The notes beneath the pieces are model-generated. The model worked only from the letters and a program-made list of their open reading frames with translations. It was not told the DNA's origin and made no database searches. 64,000 nt of DNA from Kaistella gelatinilytica (GTDB lineage Bacteria > Bacteroidota > Bacteroidia > Flavobacteriales > Weeksellaceae), in contig NZ_JADPVI010000001.1 in the NCBI RefSeq assembly GCF_015679325.1, positions 62,001 through 126,000 on the forward strand, read 5' to 3'. Both the position numbers and the translations under genes were made by a program. Shown here one piece after another: positions 54,524 to 63,126 of this stretch (position 1 is the stretch's first letter; each line of letters starts with the position of its first letter).

Positions 54524-55603
54524 TTATACAAAGGGAGTTTTCACCACTTTCGCCGGAATATTTTTATTTCTGATCTGAATAAAAATCTCAGAACCTACAG
54601 TGAAGTGTGGTCTCGCAACGTATGCCAAACCAATTCCGATTTTTCGCATCGGACTCATTGTTCCCGATGTTACTTTTCCAATTTCATTTCCTTCCGCATC
54701 AACCACCAAATAATCGTGTCTTGGAATCGCTTTTTCCTGCATTTCAAAACCCACTAATTTTCTCGTGATTCCCTCTTCTTTTTCTTTCGCGAAACGTTCT
54801 TTATCTACAAAATTTTTATCAAATTTCGTGATCCAACCCAATCCTGCTTCAAGCGGAGAAGTCGTGTCATCGATATCATTTCCGTACAAACAGAATCCTT
54901 TTTCCAAACGCAAAGTGTCTCTGGAAGCCAATCCACAAGGAATTAAGCCGAATTCTTGACCTGCTTCAGTAATCGCTTCCCAGATTTTTACAGCGTTTTC
55001 GTTCTTAAAATAAATTTCAAAACCACCACTTCCCGTATAACCTGTGTTGGAAATGATCACGTCTTCACAACCTGCAATTTTTCCTTCTGTAAAATGATAA
55101 TAAGGAATCTCAGAAAGATCAATATCGGTCAGTTTTTGCAAAGTTTCCGTCGCTTTCGGACCTTGAATTGCGATGAGCGACATATCATCTGAAGCATTCG
55201 TTAATTTGGCTCGGAATTTTTCATTGTGTTTTGATATGTGATTCCAGTCTTTCTCAATGTTAGAAGCATTTACAACCACAAAATATTTTTCGTCGGTCAT
55301 TTTATATACGATCAGGTCATCTACAATTCCACCATTTCCATTCGGCAAACACGTGTACTGCGCTTTTCCATTTTCCAGAGCATCTACATTATTTGTTCCG
55401 ACAAATTGAAGCAAATCCTTTGCAGAAGGACCTTCTACAAAAAACTGACCCATGTGGGAAACATCAAAAATCCCTACTTTTTCCCGAACTGCGAAATGCT
55501 CTTCAGTAACGCCGGAATATTGCACAGGCATATCGAAACCTGCAAAAGGCACCATTTTAGCACCCAAAGAAACGTGTTTATCGTACAAAGCCGTCTTATT
55601 CAT
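54524..55603 (-). CDS. gcvT: Aminomethyltransferase (T protein) of the glycine cleavage system
   Basis: The 359-residue protein transfers the aminomethyl carbon from lipoyl-H protein to tetrahydrofolate. It has MVPFAGFDMPVQYSG at the start, IFDVSHMGQF, GGIVDDLIVYK in the folate-binding region and SNTGYTGSGGFEIYF, all typical of GcvT at its normal length. It acts in the cytoplasm with GcvP, GcvH and Lpd, none of which is in the window. It is a single-gene unit with a terminator just downstream and copy C of the repeat element upstream. Confidence 0.97.
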   Translation of the reverse strand: MNKTALYDKHVSLGAKMVPFAGFDMPVQYSGVTEEHFAVREKVGIFDVSHMGQFFVEGPSAKDLLQFVGTNNVDALENGKAQYTCLPNGNGGIVDDLIVYKMTDEKYFVVVNASNIEKDWNHISKHNEKFRAKLTNASDDMSLIAIQGPKATETLQKLTDIDLSEIPYYHFTEGKIAGCEDVIISNTGYTGSGGFEIYFKNENAVKIWEAITEAGQEFGLIPCGLASRDTLRLEKGFCLYGNDIDDTTSPLEAGLGWITKFDKNFVDKERFAKEKEEGITRKLVGFEMQEKAIPRHDYLVVDAEGNEIGKVTSGTMSPMRKIGIGLAYVARPHFTVGSEIFIQIRNKNIPAKVVKTPFV

Positions 55604-55668
55604 CTTTTATTTTTATTAATTTATTTTTTTTATTAGGAGCTATCAGATTCCGCTTTTTTCGAAGACTT

Positions 55669-55748
55669 CACCCGCTTTCCGCTCTATCTTTTTTTGCCTC
55701 CGCTTTTGCCCTTCCAAAAAAAAGGATGCCGCTGCAATCGGGGCTAGA
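55669..55748 (-). repeat. Dispersed structured intergenic element, copy C
   Basis: On the minus strand: 5' box AGCCCCGATTGCAGCGGCAT, a T-run/A-run hairpin region, and 3' box GATAGAGCGGAAAGCGGG. It shares the box layout of copy E (24387-24472) and lies between idi and gcvT. Confidence 0.7.
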
Positions 55749-55849
55749 ATTATATTTGTTTTTCCTTCAAGAATTTTATGTGATTCAGTATTTGAGTATA
55801 TGAATGTTTGAGTTTTTCAATTACTCATTATTCATTACCAATTACTCAT

Positions 55850-56359
55850 CTACAAATGTTCCTTATATTCCTTCAAAATGATCTTAAACCATTCCGTGAA
55901 ATTTTCCGGATCAGCGATCATTTCTTGCTCTAAATTTTCCATGGAGATGTAGCGAACTTCCGAAACTTCTTCTGGATTCATATGAACTTCACCATTAAAA
56001 TCTCCTGTAAATACGTGATCCAACTCATGTTCCCACAAGTTTTGACCAACATCTGCTTTATAAACAAAATGAAATTTTGGACTTAGCTCTGCTTCAATGC
56101 CGAGTTCTTCTTTCATACGACGTTGTGCGCCTTCCAGATACGTTTCATTATTTCGGGGATGCGAGCAAACAGCGTTCGTCCATTGATTTGGAGAATGGTA
56201 TTTATGGGCAGCTCTTTTTTGTAAAAGCATTTCGCCTTTTTCATTAAACAAAAAAACCGAGAAAGCGCGGTGCAGAATCCCATTTTCGTGAGCCTGCATC
56301 TTTTCCATCAAGCCTAGAATTTCATCATTTTCGTTCACTAAAACTACTTGTTCTTCCAT
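55850..56359 (-). CDS. idi: Isopentenyl-diphosphate delta-isomerase, type 1
   Basis: The 169-residue Nudix-fold enzyme interconverts isopentenyl and dimethylallyl diphosphate in isoprenoid (menaquinone, carotenoid, undecaprenol) synthesis. Start is ATG 56359; an upstream GTG in frame is less likely. The active-site Cys65 lies in WTNAVCSHPR, and the metal-binding Glu residues in RMKEELGIEA and NLWEHELDHVF. Length and motifs match the type 1 form. It is monocistronic; a -7 box (TATTTTTG) ends 7 bases before the start, so it may be leaderless. Confidence 0.95.
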   Translation of the reverse strand: MEEQVVLVNENDEILGLMEKMQAHENGILHRAFSVFLFNEKGEMLLQKRAAHKYHSPNQWTNAVCSHPRNNETYLEGAQRRMKEELGIEAELSPKFHFVYKADVGQNLWEHELDHVFTGDFNGEVHMNPEEVSEVRYISMENLEQEMIADPENFTEWFKIILKEYKEHL

Positions 56360-56365
56360 ATCACA

Positions 56366-56373
56366 CAAAAATA
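56366..56373 (-). promoter_or_regulatory. -7 box of idi
   Basis: The minus strand reads TATTTTTG, ending 7 bases before ATG 56359; the transcript would have nearly no leader. Confidence 0.45.
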
Positions 56374-56650
56374 AGTTTTATAAGTTACGCAGTAAAATTT
56401 TTAAGAGAAATTTATGCTTTTAAGATCCTTTTTACAAAAAATTTATTTGCTTGTTTTTTCAAATATTTTTTGATATCAAATTCCTGCAATAGGGATCGAA
56501 GTGGAAATCCCGGAGTCTTGTCTGAAAAGACAAGACGAGGAATTGCAGCGTAGAGCCCGACCCGAGGTGTGGGAAATCAGCGATGGAGAGGGGATTGCCC
56601 AAAAATTTCTAAAAATAAAAGATAATCAGCTGTGAATCAACGAAAAGTTG
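56374..56650. other. Gap between divergent idi and HAD genes
   Basis: This stretch holds copy D of the dispersed element (56485-56575) and otherwise AT-rich sequence; no gene is seen. Confidence 0.45.
56485..56575 (+). repeat. Dispersed structured intergenic element, copy D
   Basis: The plus strand has the 5' box AGGGATCGAAGTGGAAATCC, a perfect hairpin TCTTGTC-TGAAAA-GACAAGA (56516-56535), then the 3' box AATTGCAGCGTAGAGCCCG. The box layout is like the other copies, but the boxes differ more than copies A-C do. Confidence 0.6.
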
Positions 56651-56658
56651 TAATTTTG
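56651..56658 (+). promoter_or_regulatory. -7 box of the HAD-serA unit
   Basis: TAATTTTG matches TAnnTTTG, 19 bases before ATG 56678. Confidence 0.5.
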
Positions 56659-56677
56659 CAACTTAAATTTTTAAGTG

Positions 56678-57079
56678 ATGGAATTAGAATATAAAGACCA
56701 CCTGAGTCCAATGTTGAAGGGTGATATCAAGAATTATTTGATTGACATTGATGGTACGATTACCGACGATGTTCCGAATGAGGAACCGGAAAGAATGGTG
56801 GATTGTATTCCTTATCCCGATGCTCTGGAAACTATTAACAGATGGTACGATCAAGGTCATATTATTTGCTATTTTACTTCCCGAACTGAAAACTTGAAGC
56901 AGATCACGATCGACTGGCTCGATAAACATGGTTTTAAATACCACAGTGTTCTTTGTGGAAAACCGAGAGGTGGAAATTATCACTGGATTGATAATCACCT
57001 GGTAAAAGCAACACGATACAAAGGTAAATTTACCGATATGGTAGAAAAAAAGGTAACAATTGAAGTTTTTGAAGATTAA
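56678..57079 (+). CDS. Small HAD-like phosphatase encoded before serA
   Basis: This 133-residue protein starts at ATG 56678 (a GTG one codon upstream is also possible). It has the HAD motifs: motif I DIDGT with Asp23 and Asp25, motif II Thr67/Ser68 in FTSRTE, motif III Lys95 in CGKPRGG and motif IV Asp105 in WIDNH. No cap domain is visible, so it should act on accessible substrates. Related short proteins are sometimes labelled 'phosphoheptose isomerase', which the motifs do not support. It is 3 bases before serA on the same strand, which invites a role near the serine pathway, but the substrate is unknown. Confidence 0.7.
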   Translation: MELEYKDHLSPMLKGDIKNYLIDIDGTITDDVPNEEPERMVDCIPYPDALETINRWYDQGHIICYFTSRTENLKQITIDWLDKHGFKYHSVLCGKPRGGNYHWIDNHLVKATRYKGKFTDMVEKKVTIEVFED

Positions 57080-57082
57080 TAG

Positions 57083-58042
57083 ATGAAGGTATTAGCAAAC
57101 GACGGTTTAGATCAATCAGGAATTGATGCCTTAACTGAAAAAGGTTTTGAAGTAATTACGAAAAAAGTTCCACAGGATTTTTTGATCGATTACATCAATG
57201 AAAACAAAATTAAAACGATTCTGGTAAGAAGCGCAACTCAGGTTCGTACAGAAATGATCGATGCTTGTCCGAGTATTGAGATCATCGGCAGAGGTGGAGT
57301 AGGAATGGATAATATTGACGTGGATTATGCACGTTTGAAAAATATTCATGTAATCAACACGCCTTCAGCTTCTTCGGAATCAGTGGCAGAATTGGTTTTC
57401 GCTCACTTATTTACGGGTGCTAGATTTTTACAGGATTCTAACAGGAAAATGCCGGTAGTTGGCGATTCTGAATTTGCGAAACTGAAAAAATCGTATGAAA
57501 AAGGAATTGAACTTCGCGGTAAAACCATCGGTATTATCGGGATGGGAAGAATCGGACAGGAGGTTGCAAGAATGGCGCTTGGTTTAGGAATGCGCGTGAT
57601 CGCAGCCGACAGCAATGTTGGAAGAGCAAGTATAAAAGTAAAATTTTATAATAATCAGTTCATCAATGTCGATATCGAAACTGAATCGATTGAAGGAGTT
57701 TTGAAACACGCAGATTTTATTACGCTTCACGTTCCCGCGCAGAAAGAGGGATATATGATCGGGGAAAAAGAATTCGCGATGATGAAAGATGGTGTTGCCG
57801 TAGTGAACTGTTCCAGAGGTGGAGTAATTGATGAAGAAGCTTTGGTTTCTGCTCTAAATTCTGGGAAAGTTGCTTTCGCAGGATTAGATGTATTTTTGAA
57901 TGAACCAACTCCTTCGAAAGAAATATTGAATCATCCAAAAATTTCTATGACCCCGCATACAGGAGCCTCAACGATGGAAGCGCAGGACAGAATCGGACTT
58001 TCATTAGCAGATCAAATTTGTAGTATTCTGCAGGTTCACTAG
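57083..58042 (+). CDS. serA: D-3-phosphoglycerate dehydrogenase
   Basis: The 319-residue dehydrogenase oxidises 3-phosphoglycerate to 3-phosphohydroxypyruvate, the first step of serine synthesis. It has the NAD-binding GMGRIG (153-158) and the catalytic triad Arg245 in NCSRGGVID, Glu274 and His292 in TPHTGAST. It lacks the C-terminal ACT domain of long SerA, as in the short form of Bacteroidota, so serine feedback through ACT is absent. It is coupled (3-base gap) to the HAD gene and ends at a strong terminator. A related D-2-hydroxyacid dehydrogenase role cannot be fully ruled out. Confidence 0.9.
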   Translation: MKVLANDGLDQSGIDALTEKGFEVITKKVPQDFLIDYINENKIKTILVRSATQVRTEMIDACPSIEIIGRGGVGMDNIDVDYARLKNIHVINTPSASSESVAELVFAHLFTGARFLQDSNRKMPVVGDSEFAKLKKSYEKGIELRGKTIGIIGMGRIGQEVARMALGLGMRVIAADSNVGRASIKVKFYNNQFINVDIETESIEGVLKHADFITLHVPAQKEGYMIGEKEFAMMKDGVAVVNCSRGGVIDEEALVSALNSGKVAFAGLDVFLNEPTPSKEILNHPKISMTPHTGASTMEAQDRIGLSLADQICSILQVH

Positions 58043-58066
58043 AAATTGAAATTTTTGAAAAATACA

Positions 58067-58092
58067 AAAGACGCATTTTAAAATGCGTCTTT
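58067..58092. terminator. Bidirectional terminator between serA and mscL
   Basis: A perfect 13-bp inverted repeat (AAAGACGCATTTT / AAAATGCGTCTTT) lies between the serA stop and the convergent mscL stop, with T residues at the ends. Confidence 0.9.
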
Positions 58093-58117
58093 ATTTTTTA
58101 ATACTGGAAATTATTAT

Positions 58118-58489
58118 CTACTTGTTTTTCAACAGATCTCTAATTTCAGCAAGAAGTTGTTCTTGAGTTGGTCCTGCTGCAGCTGCTACTTCAGGTGGTT
58201 TCTGCATCTTAGCTGCTGCTTTGATGATCATAAACAGTACGATCGCAATACAAAGAAAACTAATTATCGCAGAAAGGAAATTGCCATACATGACTCCATT
58301 CCAGGAAAGTTTTGCAATATTTTCTGCACCCGCCGCTTTTAGTGCCGGATTGAGTAATAGAGGTGTGATCACATCTTCGACCAGTGATGAAACGATCTTA
58401 CCAAATGCAGCTCCGATTATTACTGCTACTGCCAAATCAATCACATTACCTTTGAAGGCGAATGCTTTAAAATCCTGTACAATTCCCAT
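58118..58489 (-). CDS. mscL: Large-conductance mechanosensitive channel
   Basis: The 123-residue protein forms a pentameric channel that opens under membrane tension to release solutes during osmotic downshock. The N-terminal FKAFAFKGNVIDLAVAVIIG and the GAAFGKIVSSLV continuation, a periplasmic loop, the second helix near SAIISFLCIAIVLFMIIKA and a charged tail are all present, at normal length. It is a single-gene unit; a -7 box TACTTTTG is visible on the minus strand at 58516-58523. It is convergent with serA. Confidence 0.97.
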   Translation of the reverse strand: MGIVQDFKAFAFKGNVIDLAVAVIIGAAFGKIVSSLVEDVITPLLLNPALKAAGAENIAKLSWNGVMYGNFLSAIISFLCIAIVLFMIIKAAAKMQKPPEVAAAAGPTQEQLLAEIRDLLKNK

Positions 58490-58921
58490 AGCTTTATATT
58501 TTTATTGTTAATAAACAAAAGTAAGAAAATTTTTGAAAAATATTTGGTTTCTATTATTCAGTGCTTACAAAAAAGCTTAAAAAAATATTTCACTAAATTT
58601 AAACATCAAAAAATGATAAAAATGAAAATTTTTCTTATCCAAACAACTGTAAGAAATAGATACTGCAAAATTTTTATAATGTAAATTAGAATCCTTTGCG
58701 AGTGATTTAGCTTTGATAATAATGTGATCTGTATTCATTAATTTTTCGGCTTTCTTAATGTTATTTTAACAGGTAATTTAAATTAATTACGTATTTTTAT
58801 CCAAAATTCATAGTTCTTTATTATTTAATTGATTGTCAATTAAATGCTTAGTTATTGACGAAAAAGAAATAAGTTTTTTTCTCTAATTATCACATTTTAA
58901 TAACACAAATAGGAATTTCAA
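58490..58921. other. Gene-free, very AT-rich stretch
   Basis: These 432 bases between the divergent mscL and nnr genes contain the mscL -7 box and no clear gene, RNA or terminator. A short palindrome-like CAATTAAAT region (58832-58845) is seen but is not convincing. Confidence 0.4.
58516..58523 (-). promoter_or_regulatory. -7 box of mscL
   Basis: The minus strand reads TACTTTTG, 26 bases before ATG 58489; a good -33 partner is not obvious. Confidence 0.4.
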
Positions 58922-60415
58922 GTGAAAATATTTTCAGCACAACAAATTAAAAATTGTGATACGTTCACAATTAAGCACGAACCTGTATATTCTTTAAATT
59001 TGATGCAGAGAGTCGCTGATTCGTGCGTAAACTGGATTTCAAATAACTTTAAGGATAAAGAAATTTTTTATATTTTTTGTGGAAATGGTAATAATGGTGG
59101 AGGTGGACTCGCTTTGGCCAGAATAATGTATCACAAAGGTTTTGATATTACGGTTTTTATCAATGAAAATGAAAATTTTTCAAAAGATGCAATGAGCAAT
59201 CTCACGAAAATTAAACAAATTGCTCGGATTGATATTGTTGATTTCAATGAAACTCAGAATTTCCATTTTAAAGAAAATGCAGTTATCATTGACGCCCTTT
59301 TTGGGACAGGTCTAAATCGGAAGGCTAACAAGAAAGAAGTCGATCTGATCAATTTTCTGAATGGAGTGCAACTCACAAAAGTTGCTATAGATATGCCATC
59401 TGGATTATCGGCTGATCAGATGATAAATGACAATACAGTTATTTTTAAAGCTGATGAAACATTAAGTTTTCAGTTTTGGAAAAAAACATTTCTTCATCCT
59501 GAAACCGGAATTTATTGTGGTAAAGTTCATCTTTTAGATATTTCTTTGAGTGAAGAATTTATTGCTAAAGAACCAACTACTGAATTTGTGATTGGGGAAA
59601 AATTGATTCATAGTATTTACAAAATAAGAAATGAGTTTTCAAATAAAGGGACTTTTGGCAAGACTACTATAATTGCAGGGAGTTTCGGTGAAATGGGAGC
59701 TGCGGTTCTCGCAACCAAATCTGCACTAAAATCTGGCAGTGGTTTAACTTTTATCATTGCGCCAAAATGTGGATATGGAATTTTGCAAGCTACTTGTCCT
59801 GAGGCGAAATTTAAAGATGGTGGTGAAAATATTAATTATCATTTTGATATTGAAAATGATTCTGTAGTAGGTATCGGACCAAGTTTAGGAACAGCTCCTG
59901 AAACGGAATCCGCCTTTATGGATTTTTTGAAAAGTTATGAGATGCCACTTGTTTTAGATGCAGATGCACTAAACATTATTGCTAAAAATTCTCAATTTTT
60001 AAAAAAAATTCCAATAAATTCAATCATTACCCCACATCCAAAAGAGTTTGAAAGACTATTTGGCAAAACAGAAAATTCTTTCTTACGATTAGACCTGGCG
60101 CGGAAAAAAGCGGCAGAACTTGGAATTTACATTGTTTTAAAAGATCATCACACGCAGATCATTACGCCGGAAAATCACGTTTATTACAATATTACCGGGA
60201 ATTCGGGAATGGCAAAAGGAGGAAGTGGCGATGCTCTTTTGGGAATCATCACTTCACTGTTAGCGCAGAATTATTCACCAAAAGACGCTGCGATATTCGG
60301 AGTTTGGCTTCATGGAAAAGCGGGTGATCTCGCAGCAGAAAAATTTTCTAAAGAGGCAATGCTTCCTACTGATTTGATTGATGAATTGGGAAATGTCTTC
60401 AAATCTTTAGCATAA
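58922..60415 (+). CDS. nnr: Bifunctional NAD(P)H-hydrate epimerase/dehydratase
   Basis: The 497-residue protein repairs hydrated NADH and NADPH. The N-terminal YjeF_N domain (about 1-215) epimerises the hydrate (FCGNGNNGGGGLALAR), and the C-terminal ribokinase-fold domain (about 220-497) dehydrates it with ADP or ATP (GNSGMAKGGSGDALLG). The start is GTG 58922, giving MKIFSAQQIKNCD, the usual family start. It is cytoplasmic. The two domains are fused, as in most bacteria. Convergent with lgt, it ends at a shared hairpin. Confidence 0.93.
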   Translation: MKIFSAQQIKNCDTFTIKHEPVYSLNLMQRVADSCVNWISNNFKDKEIFYIFCGNGNNGGGGLALARIMYHKGFDITVFINENENFSKDAMSNLTKIKQIARIDIVDFNETQNFHFKENAVIIDALFGTGLNRKANKKEVDLINFLNGVQLTKVAIDMPSGLSADQMINDNTVIFKADETLSFQFWKKTFLHPETGIYCGKVHLLDISLSEEFIAKEPTTEFVIGEKLIHSIYKIRNEFSNKGTFGKTTIIAGSFGEMGAAVLATKSALKSGSGLTFIIAPKCGYGILQATCPEAKFKDGGENINYHFDIENDSVVGIGPSLGTAPETESAFMDFLKSYEMPLVLDADALNIIAKNSQFLKKIPINSIITPHPKEFERLFGKTENSFLRLDLARKKAAELGIYIVLKDHHTQIITPENHVYYNITGNSGMAKGGSGDALLGIITSLLAQNYSPKDAAIFGVWLHGKAGDLAAEKFSKEAMLPTDLIDELGNVFKSLA

Positions 60416-60418
60416 AAA

Positions 60419-60445
60419 AATCCTTTCAAAATTATTGAAAGGATT
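60419..60445 (-). terminator. Intrinsic terminator of lgt
   Basis: A perfect 11-bp stem (AATCCTTTCAA / TTGAAAGGATT) with a 5-base loop has a run of seven T residues on the minus strand, so it mainly ends the lgt transcript; it also lies 3 bases after the nnr stop. Confidence 0.8.
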
Positions 60446-60465
60446 AAGTGAATTTTTTATTAAGA

Positions 60466-61335
60466 TTAATCGGGTTTTTCGTTTTCCTCTTCTGTGATCA
60501 TGCGGTTTATCGACGTAAACATGATTACAAATCCAGCTAACATAAAAGGAATTGAAAGTATTTGTCCCGTATTTAGACCTGCAAAATGAATGAATTCATC
60601 ACCTTGTGGTTCCTTTAAATATTCTACGAAAAATCGTACTGCCCATAAAATGATGAAAAACAGTCCAAACAGCCAACCTTGCTGGTATTTTTTCTTCGTG
60701 TACCTGTATAAAATCCATAATAAAACAAAGAGTAAAACATATCCGGCCGCCTCAAAAAGTTGAGTGGGATATCTTGGAACAATCGCACCGTATTCCGAAC
60801 TTTGTTGTGGGAATAAAACTGCAAACGGAGAATTTTCTGGAGCTGCTTTCCCAATAATTTCTGAGTTAAAAAAGTTCCCAATTCTTACAAATGCGCCTCC
60901 CAAAGCAACCGGTATCCCAATTCTATCGTAAACCCAGAAAGGATTTTTACGGATTATTTTGAAGGAATAATAGAGTGTCGTGAAAATTAAAGCAATCGTC
61001 GCTCCGTGACTTGCCAATCCGGAAAATCCTGTGAATTCTAAATGTGGTTTGGTTCGGATGGGCAAAAACACCGACCAAAAATCTTCTCTGAAAAGTTCTG
61101 GCTGATAAAAAACAACATGGCCTAAACGTGCTCCCAATATAGTTCCGATCAAAGTCCAGGTGAAAAGTGGTTCTACATATTTAACGTTGACGTTATCAAT
61201 TTTGTAAATTTTGGTCATGATCATATATCCTAAACCAAAGGCGAAAATAAACATCAAACTGTAATAATGTAGCGTAACAGGACCTAAATGTATTCCGGTT
61301 GAAGGATCCCAAGTTGAGTATAAAAAAGTCAGCAT
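60466..61335 (-). CDS. lgt: Prolipoprotein diacylglyceryl transferase
   Basis: The 289-residue inner-membrane enzyme adds diacylglyceryl to the lipobox Cys of prolipoproteins, the first step of lipoprotein maturation. About seven membrane segments are visible. The family signature is present as ALGGAFVRIGNFFNSEIIG (Arg, Asn, Glu), and the N-terminal part holds GPVTLHYYSLMF. Lipoproteins encoded elsewhere in the window (YceI, MsrA, 14518) are among its expected substrates. It is monocistronic with its own terminator. Confidence 0.96.
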   Translation of the reverse strand: MLTFLYSTWDPSTGIHLGPVTLHYYSLMFIFAFGLGYMIMTKIYKIDNVNVKYVEPLFTWTLIGTILGARLGHVVFYQPELFREDFWSVFLPIRTKPHLEFTGFSGLASHGATIALIFTTLYYSFKIIRKNPFWVYDRIGIPVALGGAFVRIGNFFNSEIIGKAAPENSPFAVLFPQQSSEYGAIVPRYPTQLFEAAGYVLLFVLLWILYRYTKKKYQQGWLFGLFFIILWAVRFFVEYLKEPQGDEFIHFAGLNTGQILSIPFMLAGFVIMFTSINRMITEEENEKPD

Positions 61336-61434
61336 ATAATTTAATTCAAAAATTTAATATTCAAAGTCGCACGTTCAGTATTTAAAAAATTATCCTTTAA
61401 ATTAAAATTGATCATTTAAAGGTAAAATTTTTTG

Positions 61435-61671
61435 TTAATCTTTTTTCGGCGGAACCGGATCATAACCTTCGCCTCCCCACGGATGACATCTGGAAATCCT
61501 CTTTGATCCTAACCATAAACCTTTGAATGGCCCATGAATACGGAGTGCTTCTACCATATAACTGGAGCAGGTTGGTTCATAACGGCAATGATCTGGGAGT
61601 AATGGTGAGATAAACCACTGATAAATTTTTATCAGGACAACCAAAGGAAAAGTGATGATTTTATTGAACAT
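61435..61671 (-). CDS. yidD: Membrane protein insertion efficiency factor YidD
   Basis: The 78-residue protein has the family hallmarks: [20 protein letters not shown] and [20 protein letters not shown], followed by [19 protein letters not shown]. YidD sits at the inner membrane and helps insertion of proteins through YidC. It is usually next to rnpA/rpmH/yidC, but here it stands alone between lgt and rarA. A -7 box (TATTTTTG at 61679-61686, minus) ends 7 bases before the start. Confidence 0.96.
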   Translation of the reverse strand: MFNKIITFPLVVLIKIYQWFISPLLPDHCRYEPTCSSYMVEALRIHGPFKGLWLGSKRISRCHPWGGEGYDPVPPKKD

Positions 61672-61678
61672 GCAGTTG

Positions 61679-61686
61679 CAAAAATA
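61679..61686 (-). promoter_or_regulatory. -7 box of yidD
   Basis: The minus strand reads TATTTTTG, ending 7 bases before ATG 61671, predicting a nearly leaderless transcript. Confidence 0.45.
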
Positions 61687-61770
61687 ACGAAATAGTTTAA
61701 ATTTGTTCTAAGTTTCTCGTTAAACTTATTTTGACAGCATTTCTCATCATCAAACCCTCAATAATTTATC

Positions 61771-63048
61771 TTGAATTCTAATAGTCCCCTTGCCGAAAAA
61801 ATGCGCCCCCAAACTTTAGATGAAGTTTTGGGACAGGAACATTTAACCGGGAAAACCGGCACCATTCGCAAAATGCTGGAGAATGATGTTTTGAATTCCT
61901 TAATTCTTTGGGGACCACCAGGAACGGGAAAAACAACTCTGGCCGAGATTATTTCTGAAAAATCGGGTCGGAAATTTTTCAAACTTTCTGCAGTTTCATC
62001 AGGAGTGAAAGATGTTCGCGAAGTCATCGATGAAGCCAAAAAACAAAACCTTTTTTCCGGGAAATCACCCATTTTATTTATTGATGAAATTCACCGTTTT
62101 AATAAATCACAGCAAGACTCTCTGCTTCATGCCGTAGAAAAAGGCTGGATCGTTTTAATCGGTGCAACTACAGAAAATCCCAGTTTCGAAGTTGTTTCTG
62201 CACTTTTATCGAGAAGTCAGGTTTATGTTTTGAAATCTTTGACTTTCAAAAAGTTAGAAGAATTGGCGGAAATTACCTTAAAAAAATACAACGAATTAGA
62301 AAATACTTCCTTCAAAATAAAAGACAAAGAAGCATTTATTCAGTATTCCGGTGGTGACGCGAGAAAACTGATCAATTCGGTTGAAAATGTATTAAATCAA
62401 TTTAAAAATTCTGATAAAAAAGAAATCGCTAACCAAGATGTGCTCGATGTTTTGCAGGAAACGATGGCGCTTTACGATAAAAATGGCGAACAGCATTATG
62501 ATATTATTTCAGCGTTCATCAAATCGATGCGTGGTTCAGATCCGAATGGCACCGTTTATTGGTTAGCTCGAATGTTGGTTGGTGGAGAAGATATTAAATT
62601 TATTGCGAGAAGAATGTTGATTTTAGCTTCCGAAGATATTGGTTTAGCGAATCCGAATGCGTTGATCATGGCGAATAATTGTTTTCAGGCTATCAATATT
62701 ATCGGAAATCCTGAGGCGAGAATTATTTTAAGCGAAACTGCCGTTTATTTGGCGGTTTCCCCGAAAAGTAATTCTACGTATATGGCGATAAATGAAGCAA
62801 TGTCTTTTGTGAAAAAGACGGGAAATCTGCCGGTTCCGTTACATTTACGAAACGCTCCGACTAAATTAATGAAAGATTTAGATTATGGAAAAAATTACGG
62901 TTACGCTCATTCACACGAAGGAAATTTTGTTGATTTAGAATTTCTGCCGGATGAAATTAAAGGAACTAAATTTTACGAACCTGGAAAAAACACCACTGAA
63001 AATAAAATTGCTGAAGAACTTAAAAAGAAGTGGAAAGACAAATATTAA
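61771..63048 (+). CDS. rarA: Replication-associated recombination protein A (RarA/MgsA)
   Basis: The 425-residue AAA+ ATPase acts at stalled replication forks. It has Walker A GPPGTGKTT (48-56), Walker B ILFIDEIHRF, sensor GATTENPSFE and the RarA C-terminal domain with RGSDPNGTVYWLARML and ASEDIGLANP. The start is TTG 61771, giving MNSNSPLAEKMRPQTLDEV, which matches the usual family start; the first downstream ATG (61801) would trim it. It is cytoplasmic and monocistronic. Confidence 0.95.
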   Translation: MNSNSPLAEKMRPQTLDEVLGQEHLTGKTGTIRKMLENDVLNSLILWGPPGTGKTTLAEIISEKSGRKFFKLSAVSSGVKDVREVIDEAKKQNLFSGKSPILFIDEIHRFNKSQQDSLLHAVEKGWIVLIGATTENPSFEVVSALLSRSQVYVLKSLTFKKLEELAEITLKKYNELENTSFKIKDKEAFIQYSGGDARKLINSVENVLNQFKNSDKKEIANQDVLDVLQETMALYDKNGEQHYDIISAFIKSMRGSDPNGTVYWLARMLVGGEDIKFIARRMLILASEDIGLANPNALIMANNCFQAINIIGNPEARIILSETAVYLAVSPKSNSTYMAINEAMSFVKKTGNLPVPLHLRNAPTKLMKDLDYGKNYGYAHSHEGNFVDLEFLPDEIKGTKFYEPGKNTTENKIAEELKKKWKDKY

Positions 63049-63126
63049 AGTTCTGATTTTTAAAATTTAAGAAACATCTGATTGATTGTCAGGTGTTTTT
63101 TTTATCTTTAATTTAAATTTTAGATC

